From positions 1-42,840 of the forward strand of contig QUBV01000020.1 in assembly GCA_014338185.1 (NCBI GenBank): a stretch of 42,840 nucleotides of DNA, read 5' to 3'. A program made the translations under genes and the position numbers. Numbering within the stretch: position 1 is the stretch's first letter; every line of letters begins with the position of its first letter. The notes beneath the pieces are model-generated. The model was not told the DNA's origin, made no database searches, and saw only the letters and a list, made by a program, of their open reading frames with translations. This DNA comes from Lysobacterales bacterium (GTDB lineage Bacteria; Pseudomonadota; Gammaproteobacteria; Xanthomonadales; Rhodanobacteraceae). Positions 26,640-35,202 of the stretch are shown piece by piece.

Positions 26640-27112
26640 GACCAATCCAGCATGCGCCCATCGCGATACGGCATCACGCCGTGGAACGGGCGCGGGTCGG
26701 CATCGAACACCAGCGGCAGGAACCGGCGATCGCCCTCCCACAGCGGCAGCTCCAGCAGGCGCGTGCGCTCGACCCATTCCAGCGTGCCCTCGGGATTGTG
26801 CGTGAGCGGAGTGCCGGAAAAGCGCGTGATGAGGAAGATGAAGCCGAACCAGTCCTCGCCGCCCTTGCCGAAGCCGGGCCAGTTGAGCGTGCCGCGCAGC
26901 TGCAGCTGCCCGCACTCGATGCCCGCTTCCTCGCGGATTTCGCGCCGCATGCCGCTGGCCACGTCCTCATGCGGGTCGAGCTTGCCTCCCAGGCCGTTGT
27001 ACTTGCCCAGGTGCTGGTCGTGCGCACGCGCGTTGCGGTGGATCATGAGCACGCGCGATGCATCCGGAGAGAGCACGTAGCCGAGCGTGGCGACGATGGG
27101 CGTGTAGGGCAT
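26624..27112 (-). CDS. Nudix hydrolase (MutT / 8-oxo-dGTP diphosphatase-like)
   Basis: 162 aa. A perfect Nudix box, G-x5-E-x7-REUxEExGU, is read as GKLDPHE...REIREEAGI (about residues 43-65), the Mg-binding catalytic helix that splits nucleoside diphosphate-linked substrates. The neighbouring LGKYNGLGGKLD and VLMIHRN strands match the MutT/MTH1-like group with 8-oxo-dGTP as a likely but unproven substrate. ATG 27112 starts at the first beta strand. It is divergent from fghA with 77 bp between and converges with the transporter, overlapping it by 16 bp. Confidence 0.9.
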   Translation of the reverse strand: MPYTPIVATLGYVLSPDASRVLMIHRNARAHDQHLGKYNGLGGKLDPHEDVASGMRREIREEAGIECGQLQLRGTLNWPGFGKGGEDWFGFIFLITRFSGTPLTHNPEGTLEWVERTRLLELPLWEGDRRFLPLVFDADPRPFHGVMPYRDGRMLDWSYSRG

Positions 27113-27156
27113 GACGGACGGTGCGCGGATGGGTCGGCAATCATAGCCCGCGCCGC

Positions 27157-27162
27157 TACACT
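27157..27162 (+). promoter_or_regulatory. Possible -10 element of fghA
   Basis: TACACT inside GCTACACTGGC lies 27 nt before the fghA ATG; the same word precedes the HdeD-fusion gene. No good -35 is seen, so an activator or an extended -10 may be needed. Confidence 0.3.
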
Positions 27163-27189
27163 GGCCACGTCCGCTGGCACGAGGCCGCC

Positions 27190-28050
27190 ATGTCCATCGA
27201 TACCCTGTCCGAACAGCGCTGCCATGGCGGCACGCAAGGTTTTTATCGCCATGCATCGGTGGAGACGGGCGGGCCGATGCGTTTCGGCGTGTTCGTGCCA
27301 CCGCTGCCGGCGGGGCGGCGCGCGCCGGTGCTGTATTGCCTGGCCGGCCTCACCTGCACCGAGGAAACCTTCGCGATCAAGGCCGGTGCCCAGCGCCTCG
27401 CCGCCGAACTCGGCCTGGCGCTGGTCACGCCCGATACCAGCCCGCGCGACACCGGCATCGAAGGCGCGACCGGCGACTGGGAGTTCGGCGAAGGCGCGGG
27501 CTTCTACCTCGATGCGACTGCCGGCGCATTCGCGGCGCGCTTTCGCATGTACAGCTACGTGACCCGCGAGCTGCCCTATGTGCTGGGCAGCCATTTTCCG
27601 CTGCTGGACACCGACCGCGAGGGCCTGTGCGGCCATTCCATGGGTGGCCACGGCGCACTGGTGATCGCGCTGCGCAACCCCAAGCGCTATCGCTCGGTGT
27701 CGGCGCTCGCGCCGATCGTCGCACCAAGCCTCGTGCCCTGGGGTCGCAAGGCGCTGCGCCACTACCTCGGCAACGACACCAAGGCGTGGCGCGCGTGGGA
27801 TGCGGTCGCGCTGATCGAGGACCGGCACCGTTTTCCCGGCACGGTGCTGGTCGACCAGGGCCAGGCCGACCAGTTCCTCGAAGTGCAGCTGCAGTACTGG
27901 CGGCTCGATGCTGCGGCACGCGTCGCGCGCCAGCCGTTGTCATTGCGCGTGCATGCGGGCTACGACCATGGCTACTGGTTCATCCAGAGCGTCATCGCCG
28001 ACCACCTGCGCCATCACGCCCGGGCGCTGTGCCCCGCCGCGGCAGGCTGA
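27190..28050 (+). CDS. fghA: S-formylglutathione hydrolase
   Basis: 286 aa, family length. An esterase-D alpha/beta-hydrolase: LYCLAGLTCTEETFAIKAGAQR is the typical oxyanion-side segment, the nucleophile elbow is GHSMGGHGAL (Ser at about residue 155), and the acid and base are in LVDQGQADQFL (Asp) and HAGYDHGYWFI (His). It hydrolyses S-formylglutathione to formate and glutathione in the glutathione-dependent formaldehyde detoxification route. The usual partner, class III alcohol dehydrogenase, is not in the window. ATG 27190 matches the conserved N-terminus. Confidence 0.95.
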   Translation: MSIDTLSEQRCHGGTQGFYRHASVETGGPMRFGVFVPPLPAGRRAPVLYCLAGLTCTEETFAIKAGAQRLAAELGLALVTPDTSPRDTGIEGATGDWEFGEGAGFYLDATAGAFAARFRMYSYVTRELPYVLGSHFPLLDTDREGLCGHSMGGHGALVIALRNPKRYRSVSALAPIVAPSLVPWGRKALRHYLGNDTKAWRAWDAVALIEDRHRFPGTVLVDQGQADQFLEVQLQYWRLDAAARVARQPLSLRVHAGYDHGYWFIQSVIADHLRHHARALCPAAAG

Positions 28051-28078
28051 CGCGGGCGCGATGCGCCGCGACCCGCGT
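28050..28078. terminator. Hairpin between convergent fghA and the Met-rich protein gene
   Basis: Arms ACGCGGG (28050-28056) and CCCGCGT (28072-28078) pair perfectly; inside them GCG-AT-GCGC can pair further. It fills the 40-bp gap between the two stop codons. No U-tract. Confidence 0.4.
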
Positions 28079-28090
28079 GCAGCGACCGCA

Positions 28091-29392
28091 TCAGTGACCG
28101 AACAGCCCTTTGAGCAGCTTGCGCGCGCCCGGACGTGTGTCCTCCTGCTCCTGGTTGCGGCGGCGTGACTCGCCGCGCTGCGCGGGCATCGCCGGGTTGT
28201 CCTGACCGAGCATGTTCATCGCCACCGACTTGTTGCGCACGCGCACCGACCACTCGGGCTGCCACGGCGCCTTGGGATCGGCCGGCCGCGGCGGGTGCAC
28301 GAGGTTGAGCTCGTTGCCATAGGCGATCGCCTGCAGCATCGCACCCTCGCCCTTGGCGAAGATGCCCTTGGGCACCGCGCATTCGCCCTGGTTCGCCGGC
28401 AGCAGCACGCGGTCCTTGAGCCAGCGGTCGATGTTGGCGTTGCTGATGTAGGTGAGCAGGCCGAAACCCGGCTCGGGCGGCTCAGACGAACTCCAGATCA
28501 CCATCTCGGGCGCATCGTTGCCGTCCATGCCGCCGCTCATCGCGGTGAGCAGGTAGGCGCGCGCCTGGGCCAGCGGCTGCCAGCGCACGCGGATGCTGTC
28601 GTTGAGGTCGCCCGAGGCATCGACCTGCAGGCTCGGCATGAAGTCGTGCTCGGCATCGATGCGGAACTCCAGTCCCGGCGGCACGCCATCGCCGCTCACG
28701 CTGTGCTCGCCCACCAGCGTGGCGCGGCGCGGGATCTGCGAGTTCTCGCGCTCGTTGGGCCAGATCGCGTAGCCGGCCTCGGCGCGCGCGCCGCGATCGA
28801 CCACGCTGCGTCCCTGCATGAAGCTGCCGTAGTCCTGCGCCGACAGCTTGCCCATGTCCAGGATGCGCGGCTGGCCCGGCTTCACGCTCTCGCTGCAACC
28901 CCAGTAGAACAGGATGCGGCCGCGCGGCCGCTCGGGGTAGCTGACCTCGTCATCACCGCGCTGCGCGGCTTCGCGCGGTGGCGTGACCAGGTGCAGCGGC
29001 GCAGCGCCCAGGTCGGCACCGGCCGGCAGCTCCTGCAGCGCGCTGGTGCCGGCGGGCTTGTTGCGCGTGTACAGCGCGATGTCGACGCGACGGCCGATGC
29101 CACCGCCCTTGGTTTCGCCGAAATTGCCCACGCCCTTGGCATGGCGGCCGTCACGCCCGGTCATCGCGTTGCGCCCCATCATGCCGCCCATCATGCCGGC
29201 CATGCCTGCCATCTCGGGCATCTCGTCCATGCCCATCATGTTGAAGGTGGCGATGTCCATCCAGTACTGGGCGATCGGCGTGCTGCCGTTGACGGCGGGC
29301 GCGGCGCCGGCCGGCTGCGCGGATGCCAGCAACGCGGCCAGTGCGGCCGTGAGCGCGAGCGTGCGGGGTGCAAAGGTGCGGATGCGAGCCAT
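28091..29392 (-). CDS. Exported protein with N-terminal methionine-rich segment, function unknown
   Basis: 433 aa. The signal peptide (TLALTAALAALLASAQPAGA) is followed at about residues 45-78 by a segment with 12 methionines in 34 residues (MMGMDEMPEMAGMAGMMGG and on). The rest is a soluble beta-rich domain with ILFYWGCSESVKPGQPRILDM, RVRWQPLAQARAYLLTAMS and LTYISNANIDRWLKDRVLLP. I recall similar unnamed proteins in Xanthomonadaceae but know no function. The Met cluster could bind Cu(I) or form a membrane-touching helix; both are inference. GAGGA 6 nt upstream supports ATG 29392. It is transcribed away from the deaminase by 104 bp on the same strand. Confidence 0.75.
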   Translation of the reverse strand: MARIRTFAPRTLALTAALAALLASAQPAGAAPAVNGSTPIAQYWMDIATFNMMGMDEMPEMAGMAGMMGGMMGRNAMTGRDGRHAKGVGNFGETKGGGIGRRVDIALYTRNKPAGTSALQELPAGADLGAAPLHLVTPPREAAQRGDDEVSYPERPRGRILFYWGCSESVKPGQPRILDMGKLSAQDYGSFMQGRSVVDRGARAEAGYAIWPNERENSQIPRRATLVGEHSVSGDGVPPGLEFRIDAEHDFMPSLQVDASGDLNDSIRVRWQPLAQARAYLLTAMSGGMDGNDAPEMVIWSSSEPPEPGFGLLTYISNANIDRWLKDRVLLPANQGECAVPKGIFAKGEGAMLQAIAYGNELNLVHPPRPADPKAPWQPEWSVRVRNKSVAMNMLGQDNPAMPAQRGESRRRNQEQEDTRPGARKLLKGLFGH

Positions 29393-29496
29393 GGGGATTC
29401 CTCGGGTGATGACCAGCGCCGGACGGCGCGATACTCCCTGCAACGCAATTCGGCGCCGCCGACCCCAATCCGCACGCACGCCCGACGCGCGGCCGT

Positions 29497-29955
29497 TCAG
29501 GGTTCGCCGATGTCCTCGTGCCACAGTGCAGGCTGCTCACGCATGAAGCGCGCCATCAGTTCGATGCAGGCGGGATCGTCCATCACCACCAGTTCGACGC
29601 CGCGGCCGCGCAGCCAGTCTTCCTCGCCGAGGAACGAGCGATGCTCGCCGATGACCACGCGCGGTATGCCGTACAGCACGATCGCGCCGCTGCACATCGC
29701 GCACGGCGACAGCGTGGTGTAGAGCGTGCACTGGCGGTAGACCGCGGCCGGCTGGCGACCCGCGTGTTCGAACGCATCCATCTCGCCATGGCGGATCACG
29801 CTGCCCTGCTGCACGCGGCGATTGTGGCCGCGGCCGATGATGCGTCCGTCATGCACGATCACGCAGCCGATCGGAATGCCGCCCTCGGCCAGGCCCGCCG
29901 CCGCTTCGCCGCGGGCCGCGTCGAGGAACTCTTGATCGCGCGTGTGCACCTGCAT
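29497..29955 (-). CDS. Cytidine/cytosine deaminase-like zinc enzyme (Fcy1-like)
   Basis: 152 aa. The zinc deaminase motifs are HGEMDAFEHAG (HxE, His ligand and catalytic Glu) and TTLSPCAMCSGAIVLYGI (PCxxC ligands). The C-terminal EDWLRGRGVELVVMDDPACIELM, with WHEDIGE at the end, matches yeast cytosine deaminase-like proteins rather than TadA; TadA is usually longer at the C-terminus and lacks this end. Likely reaction: hydrolytic deamination of a nucleobase, with substrate to be shown. ATG 29955 is preferred to 29958 since GGGAGG is then at proper spacing. It lies 34 bp after fadE on the same strand and may be its operon partner. Confidence 0.88.
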   Translation of the reverse strand: MQVHTRDQEFLDAARGEAAAGLAEGGIPIGCVIVHDGRIIGRGHNRRVQQGSVIRHGEMDAFEHAGRQPAAVYRQCTLYTTLSPCAMCSGAIVLYGIPRVVIGEHRSFLGEEDWLRGRGVELVVMDDPACIELMARFMREQPALWHEDIGEP

Positions 29956-29989
29956 CATGGCCTCCCAACGAGGCCATGATCGTGCGCGA

Positions 29990-32458
29990 TCAGGCCGCGG
30001 GGCGCAATGCCTTGCGCTGCTGGTGCTTGCCTGCGGCGAGTTCGTCGGGATCGAAATCGTCCACCGATATGAACTCGAAGCTGGCCTTGCGCACGCGCGC
30101 AAGCAACGCGCCCTCGGCCTGGCTGAGCACGCCGTTGGCCACCGCGTCGGCCAGCTGCGCGTCGTAGTCGTAGCCGCTCAGCTCGCCGGCCTTGGCGGCC
30201 TTGAGCAGCTTGCGCTCGACCGGCTCGGCCGCGATCACCTCGGGCAGCAGCGCATGCATGCGGCCGATCGGATTGTTGGCGTTGGGCGTGAGGTACACCC
30301 ACTCGCCGAGCCGGTCGCGTGTCTCGCCGGGCGCGCACAGCAGCGCGGCGACGCGCCGGCCGAGCCGGTCCGAGGGCGGCACCTCGCGCCGGCCGAGCGG
30401 GAACACCAGCACGCGCAACAGCCACGCGACCGGCCGCAACGGGAAGTTTCGCAGCACGCCATCGAGCGCCTCCTGCATGCGGTACACGCCATCGTGGAAC
30501 GCCCACGCCAGCAGCGGCTGGTCGTTGACCGGACGACCCTGGTCCTCGTAACGCTTGAGCATCGCACTGGCGATGTACAGGTTCGACAGCACATCACCCA
30601 GCCGTGCCGACAGCTTCTCCTTGAACTTGAGGCGCCCGCCCAGCACCAGCATCGAGGTGTCGGCCAGCAGCGCGAGCGCTGCGGCATAGCGGTTGAGCTT
30701 GCGGTAGTAGCGGCGCGTGCCGGCATCCCCGGGCACGCGCCCGATGCGGCCCATGCCCAGGCCGAGCACGAAGCTGCGCACCGCGTTGGAGATCGCAAAG
30801 CCCACATGCCCCCACAGCGCGGCGTCGAACGCCTTGAGCCGCTCGTGCGCATCGGTGAGCTTGAGCGCGGCCATCTCGCGCAGCACCCACGGATGGCAAC
30901 GGATCGCGCCCTGGCCGAAGATCATGAGGCTGCGCGTGAGGATGTTGGCGCCTTCCACGGTGATTGCGATCGGCGAGGTCTGCCAGGCACGGCCGGCATA
31001 GTTGCCCGGGCCCAGTTGCACACCCTTGCCGCCATGCACGTCCATCACGTCACGCGCGACCTCGCGGCCGCGCTCGGTGGCGTGGTACTTGGCGATCGCG
31101 GTCACCACCGCGGGCTTTTCGCCGCGATCGACCGCGGCCGCGCTGGCACGCGCCAGCGCGCTGATCGCATAGGTGTGGCCACCGATCCGCGCCAGCGCCT
31201 CCTCGATGCCCTCGAAGCGGCCGATCGCGATGCCGAACTGCTTGCGGATGCGCGCGTAGGCGCCGGTGGCGAGCGCGCCGGCCTTGACGCCACCGGCCGC
31301 GTTCGACGGCAGCGTGATGCCGCGACCGACCGACAGGCATTCGACCAGCATGCGCCAGCCCTGGCCGGCCATCTTCTCGCCACCGATGAGTTGCGACAGC
31401 GGGATGAACACGTCCTTGCCGCGCACCGGGCCATTGAGGAAGGCCGCATTGAGCGGGAAGTGGCGGCGGCCGTACTCGAGGCCCGCGGTGTCATGCGGGA
31501 TCAGCGCGAGCGTGATGCCGATGTCGTCGCTGTCACCGAGCAGGTGCTCGGGGTCGTACATGCGGAAGGCCAGCCCGAACAGCGTCGCGATCGGTGCCAG
31601 CGTGATGTAGCGCTTGTCGAAGGTCAGACGCACGCCGACCACGTTGGCACCGTGCCATTCGCCCTTGCAGACGATGCCGTAGTCGGGAATCGAGGTCGCA
31701 TCCGAGCCCGCGTACGGCCCGGTCAGCGCAAAGCACGGAATCTCGCGCCCGTCGGCGAGCCGCGGCAGGTAGTAGTCTCGCTGCTCGGGCGTGCCGTAAT
31801 GCAGCAGCAGTTCGCCCGGACCGAGCGAGTTGGGCACGCCCACGGTCGAGGACAACGAGCCGGACACGCCCATGAGCTTCTGCAACACCGCCGACTGGGC
31901 CAGTGCCGAGAACTCCAGCCCACCGTACTTCTTCGGGATGATCATGCCGAAGAAGCGCTCGCGCTTGAGGAAATCCCACACCGCGGGCGGCAGGTCGGCC
32001 AGTTCGTGGGTGATTTCCCAGTCGTTGGTCATCGCGCACAGGCGCTCGACCGGACCATCGAGGAAGGCCTGCTCCTCTACCGACAGCGCCGGCCGCGGCT
32101 GCTCGAGCAGCTTGCGCCAGTCGGGTTTGCCGCTGAACAGCTCGCCCTCGAAACCGACCGTGCCCGCATCCAGCGCGGTCTGCTCGGTGTCCGACAGCTT
32201 CGGCGTGACCTGTGCGAACAGCGCCAGCAACGGCGCGGACAGGCGCTCGCGGCGGAACGCGACCCGATTGAGCGGCAGGGCCACCGCGGCCAGCAGCAGC
32301 AGCGGCACGCCGGTGGCCAGCACGCCGGACTGGCACAGCCAGCCGGTGGCGACGATCGCGACGGCGGTCAGCCCCGGCCACAGCGTCAGGCGCAGGCGCA
32401 GGTAGGCAGCGGCCAACAGCAGCACGAAACCGGCAAGGAAAGGCGCAAGCATGTTCAT
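29990..32458 (-). CDS. fadE: Long acyl-CoA dehydrogenase FadE
   Basis: 822 aa, like E. coli FadE (814). Two or three N-terminal hydrophobic spans (FLAGFVLLLAAAYL, GLTAVAIVATGWL, VPLLLLAAVALPL) anchor it. The acyl-CoA dehydrogenase core follows (FFGMIIPKKYGGLEF, CFALTGPYAGSDA, DVMDVHGGKGVQLGPGNY, TVEGANILTRSLMIFGQGAIRCHP), with the FadE-specific C-terminal domain (AWLLRVLVFPLGRREVPPSDRLG). It performs the first, FAD-dependent step of beta-oxidation and passes electrons to ETF. GAGGA 7 nt upstream fixes ATG 32458. A near-consensus promoter at 32513-32541 overlaps a palindrome that the divergent TetR protein probably binds. Confidence 0.96.
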   Translation of the reverse strand: MNMLAPFLAGFVLLLAAAYLRLRLTLWPGLTAVAIVATGWLCQSGVLATGVPLLLLAAVALPLNRVAFRRERLSAPLLALFAQVTPKLSDTEQTALDAGTVGFEGELFSGKPDWRKLLEQPRPALSVEEQAFLDGPVERLCAMTNDWEITHELADLPPAVWDFLKRERFFGMIIPKKYGGLEFSALAQSAVLQKLMGVSGSLSSTVGVPNSLGPGELLLHYGTPEQRDYYLPRLADGREIPCFALTGPYAGSDATSIPDYGIVCKGEWHGANVVGVRLTFDKRYITLAPIATLFGLAFRMYDPEHLLGDSDDIGITLALIPHDTAGLEYGRRHFPLNAAFLNGPVRGKDVFIPLSQLIGGEKMAGQGWRMLVECLSVGRGITLPSNAAGGVKAGALATGAYARIRKQFGIAIGRFEGIEEALARIGGHTYAISALARASAAAVDRGEKPAVVTAIAKYHATERGREVARDVMDVHGGKGVQLGPGNYAGRAWQTSPIAITVEGANILTRSLMIFGQGAIRCHPWVLREMAALKLTDAHERLKAFDAALWGHVGFAISNAVRSFVLGLGMGRIGRVPGDAGTRRYYRKLNRYAAALALLADTSMLVLGGRLKFKEKLSARLGDVLSNLYIASAMLKRYEDQGRPVNDQPLLAWAFHDGVYRMQEALDGVLRNFPLRPVAWLLRVLVFPLGRREVPPSDRLGRRVAALLCAPGETRDRLGEWVYLTPNANNPIGRMHALLPEVIAAEPVERKLLKAAKAGELSGYDYDAQLADAVANGVLSQAEGALLARVRKASFEFISVDDFDPDELAAGKHQQRKALRPAA

Positions 32459-32512
32459 GTCGTGGTCCTCGAAGGTCGGCGAACCCATTGCCACGGAGAT
32501 TCCATACGCAAC

Positions 32513-32541
32513 AGTATTGAACGAGGTGTTTACACTGTCAA
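32513..32541 (-). promoter_or_regulatory. sigma70 promoter of fadE
   Basis: Read on the minus strand: TTGACA (32541-32536), a 17-bp spacer, AATACT (32518-32513). The -35 is perfect and the -10 matches 5 of 6. Transcription would start near 32506, giving a leader of about 50 nt. The -35 and spacer lie inside the palindrome 32525-32545. Confidence 0.8.
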
Positions 32542-32545
32542 CACC
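32525..32545. promoter_or_regulatory. 21-bp palindromic operator, probable TetR site
   Basis: Outer arms GGTGTT and AACACC and inner ACA/TGT pair around a central C; 9 of 10 pairs match. It covers the fadE -35, so binding would block the promoter. A degenerate direct copy (TGTTTACCTGTC) lies at 32562-32573, nearer the regulator gene, and could serve autoregulation. Confidence 0.75.
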
Positions 32546-32613
32546 AGGCCCTCGCGCCGTCTGTTTACCTGTCTTGGCTTTCTCCCGCCCGGCCACTGCG
32601 GCACACTGGCGTG

Positions 32614-33195
32614 ATGGCCAGGAAGATCACCAAGCCCGAGCCCAAGCCGCGCCTGTGCGCGGCCGACTGGGAACACGCCGCGCTCGAGGCGCTCGCCGAA
32701 AGCGGCCTGGGCGCGGTCGCGATCGAGCCGCTGGCGCGCCGCCTGGGCGTCACCAAGGGCAGCTTCTACTGGCATTTTCCCACCCGCGAGGCGCTGATCC
32801 AGGCCGCGATCCAGCGCTGGGAGCGCAACGACGAGGAACAGGTCATCGCGCCGCTGGCCAAGGTCGCCGATCCGCGCGAGCGCGTGCGCGAGCTCATTCG
32901 CCTGACCAGCCACCGCCGCCCGACCCACACCATCTTCGCAGCGCTGTTCCGTGCGATCGACCAGCCGCTGATCGGCCCGCTGCTCGAACGCGCCTCGCAG
33001 CGCCGCATCGAGTTCGTCACGCGCGCGTTCCGCGAAGCCGGATTCGATGCCAAGACCGCGGCCAACCGCGCGCGCCTGGCCTACTCGGCCTATGTCGGCT
33101 TCGTGCAGCTGTCGCACATCGGCCAGCCGCGCATGACCCACGACGAGTTCGAGCGCTACATCGACGACTTCATCGAGACCCTGATCCCGCGCTGA
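32614..33195 (+). CDS. TetR-family regulator, probable fatty-acid degradation repressor
   Basis: 193 aa. The N-terminal HTH is AIEPLARRLGVTKGSFYWHF followed by REALIQAAI, the standard TetR form (about residues 34-65). The C-terminal ligand domain is helical (RRPTHTIFAALFRAIDQPLIGPLLERAS). A GTG at 32611 directly precedes ATG 32614; I take the ATG. It is divergent from fadE across 155 bp that contain the palindromic operator, so acyl-CoA-responsive repression of fadE and of itself is the simplest model (inference). Ligand is not known; the palindrome does not look like the PsrA or FabR sites I know. Confidence 0.9.
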   Translation: MARKITKPEPKPRLCAADWEHAALEALAESGLGAVAIEPLARRLGVTKGSFYWHFPTREALIQAAIQRWERNDEEQVIAPLAKVADPRERVRELIRLTSHRRPTHTIFAALFRAIDQPLIGPLLERASQRRIEFVTRAFREAGFDAKTAANRARLAYSAYVGFVQLSHIGQPRMTHDEFERYIDDFIETLIPR

Positions 33196-33345
33196 GCGCA
33201 CCGCGCCGGCCCCGTGCGCCAGCCGCCTCGCCCCCAGCGGCCCGCGCCCGCGCGCGGCCGCCACGGCGCCCTGCCGCACCTTGCCTTGCAATGGCCCGAT
33301 GCGCTCGCTACCGTCGCCTGTCCGCTCTTGTCCCCTCGCTGTCCC

Positions 33346-35157
33346 ATGAGTCAATACACGTCAGCCGTCCGCTCGAGCCAGCTCGATGCGCTCACGCAAT
33401 GGGTCGACTCGGTCGCACGACTGACCCGCCCCGACCGCATCCACTGGTGCGATGGCTCGCAAGCCGAAGCCGCCGCGCTGCGCGCGCAGATGCTCGCCGA
33501 CGGCACGCTCATCGAGCTCAACCAGGCCACCCACCCCGGCTGCACGCTGCACCGCTCCCATCCGTCGGACGTGGCGCGCGTGGAGCACCTGACCCTGGTG
33601 TGCACGCGCAACCGCGACGATGCCGGCCCCAACAACCACTGGCTCGATCCGGCCGAGGCACACGCCAGGATCGATGCGCTGTTCGACGGCTGCATGCGCG
33701 GACGCACGCTGTACGTGATCCCCTACTGCATGGGCCCGCTCGACTCGCCGCTGTCGCGCTGCGGCGTGGAGATCACCGATTCGCCCTACGTGGTCGCCAA
33801 CATGCGCATCATGACGCGCATGGGCAGCGCCGCGCTCGCGCGCATCGAGCGCGAGGGCAGTTTCGTCAAGGGCCTGCATTCGATCGGCGAGCTCGACCCC
33901 GAGCGGCGCTGGATCATGCACTTCCCCGAAGAGCTCACGATCAAGTCCTACGGCTCGGGCTATGGCGGCAATGCGCTGCTGGGCAAGAAGTGCCATGCGC
34001 TGCGCATCGCCTCGTGGCAGGCGCGCCAGGAAGGCTGGCTGGCCGAGCACATGCTCATCGTCGGCGTCGAGGACCCGCGCGGCAACACCCACTACATCGC
34101 GGCGGCGTTCCCCTCGGCCTGTGGCAAGACCAACCTGTCGATGCTGATTCCGCCCGAAGGCTACCGCCGCGCCGGCTGGAAGGTGTGGACGATCGGCGAC
34201 GACATCTGCTGGATGCGACCGGGCGCGGACGGGCGCCTGTATGCGATCAATCCCGAAGCCGGCTTCTTTGGCGTGGCGCCGGGCACCGACCATGGCACCA
34301 ACCCCAACGCGCTGGCCGCGATCGGCCACGACACGATCTACACCAACGTCGCGCTCACTGCCGACAACCAGCCGTGGTGGGAAGGCCTGCACGAGGGCAC
34401 TCCGGTCACCGATTGGCGCGGACGCCCGTGGGATCCGGCCAACGGTCCCGCGGCCCATCCCAACTCGCGCTTCACGGTGGCGGCGCGCCAGGCGCCGAGC
34501 TGGTCGCCGATGGCCGAACATCCGCAGGGCGTGCCGATCAGCGCGATCGTGTTCGGCGGCCGCCGGCCATCGCTGGTACCGCTGGTGTTCCAGGCCCGCG
34601 ACTGGGCCCATGGCGTGCTCATCGGCGCGGCAATGGGGTCGGAAACCACGGCCGCCGCCACCGGCGCGGTCGGCGTGCTGCGCCGCGACTCGATGGCGAT
34701 GAAGCCGTTCTGCGGCTACAACTACGGCGACTACTTCGCGCACTGGCTGTCGTTCGAGCGCGCCGGCCTGCAGTTGCCGCAGATCTTCCACGTCAACTGG
34801 TTCCGCAAGGGCGGCGACGGCAAGTTCCTGTGGCCGGGTTTCGGCGAGAACCTGCGCGTGCTGGAGTGGATCATCGAGCGCTGCGCAGGCCAGGCCGGCG
34901 CGCAGGAGACGCCGATCGGCCTGCTGCCGCGTGCGGACGACCTGCACCTGCAAGGCCTGTCGCTGGACAACGCCGCGCTCGAGCAATTGCTCGCGGTCGA
35001 CCTGGACGGCTGGGCGCGCGAGGTCGAGGACATCGGCCAGTACCTGGCCTCGTTCGGCGATCGCACGCCCGCGCGCCTGCACGCCGAGCGTGAGCGCATC
35101 GCGGCCGCGATCGCGCGCGCGCGCGCGACCGCCCCGCGCAGCGCAGTCGCATCCTGA
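33346..35157 (+). CDS. pckG: Phosphoenolpyruvate carboxykinase (GTP)
   Basis: 603 aa, normal for the GTP-dependent family. The P-loop reads FPSACGKTNLSM (about residues 257-268), a form specific for GTP-type enzymes. Other family blocks are IPYCMGPLDSPLSRCGVEITDS, ELTIKSYGSGYGGNALLGKKC, GDDICWMRPGADGRLYAINPEAGFFGVAPGT and NYGDYFAHWL. It turns oxaloacetate and GTP into PEP, the entry to gluconeogenesis when growing on fatty acids or other C2/C4 sources, in keeping with fadE next door. ATG 33346 has no good ribosome-binding site; the N-terminus otherwise fits. Gap of 150 bp to the TetR gene, so an own promoter is possible. Confidence 0.97.
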   Translation: MSQYTSAVRSSQLDALTQWVDSVARLTRPDRIHWCDGSQAEAAALRAQMLADGTLIELNQATHPGCTLHRSHPSDVARVEHLTLVCTRNRDDAGPNNHWLDPAEAHARIDALFDGCMRGRTLYVIPYCMGPLDSPLSRCGVEITDSPYVVANMRIMTRMGSAALARIEREGSFVKGLHSIGELDPERRWIMHFPEELTIKSYGSGYGGNALLGKKCHALRIASWQARQEGWLAEHMLIVGVEDPRGNTHYIAAAFPSACGKTNLSMLIPPEGYRRAGWKVWTIGDDICWMRPGADGRLYAINPEAGFFGVAPGTDHGTNPNALAAIGHDTIYTNVALTADNQPWWEGLHEGTPVTDWRGRPWDPANGPAAHPNSRFTVAARQAPSWSPMAEHPQGVPISAIVFGGRRPSLVPLVFQARDWAHGVLIGAAMGSETTAAATGAVGVLRRDSMAMKPFCGYNYGDYFAHWLSFERAGLQLPQIFHVNWFRKGGDGKFLWPGFGENLRVLEWIIERCAGQAGAQETPIGLLPRADDLHLQGLSLDNAALEQLLAVDLDGWAREVEDIGQYLASFGDRTPARLHAERERIAAAIARARATAPRSAVAS

Positions 35158-35202
35158 TCCCGCCCGCGCCAGAATCAGCGGTTTCCGACCACGGCAGGCG
35201 CC

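Noticed and set aside
29497-29955. tRNA adenosine deaminase TadA
   Set aside because: The C-terminal WHEDIGE end and the EEDWLRGRGVELVV stretch fit the Fcy1-like cytosine deaminase group better.
29942-32614. Rightward 890-codon open frame opposite fadE
   Set aside because: FadE on the other strand is full length with all family blocks; the antisense translation shows no fold.
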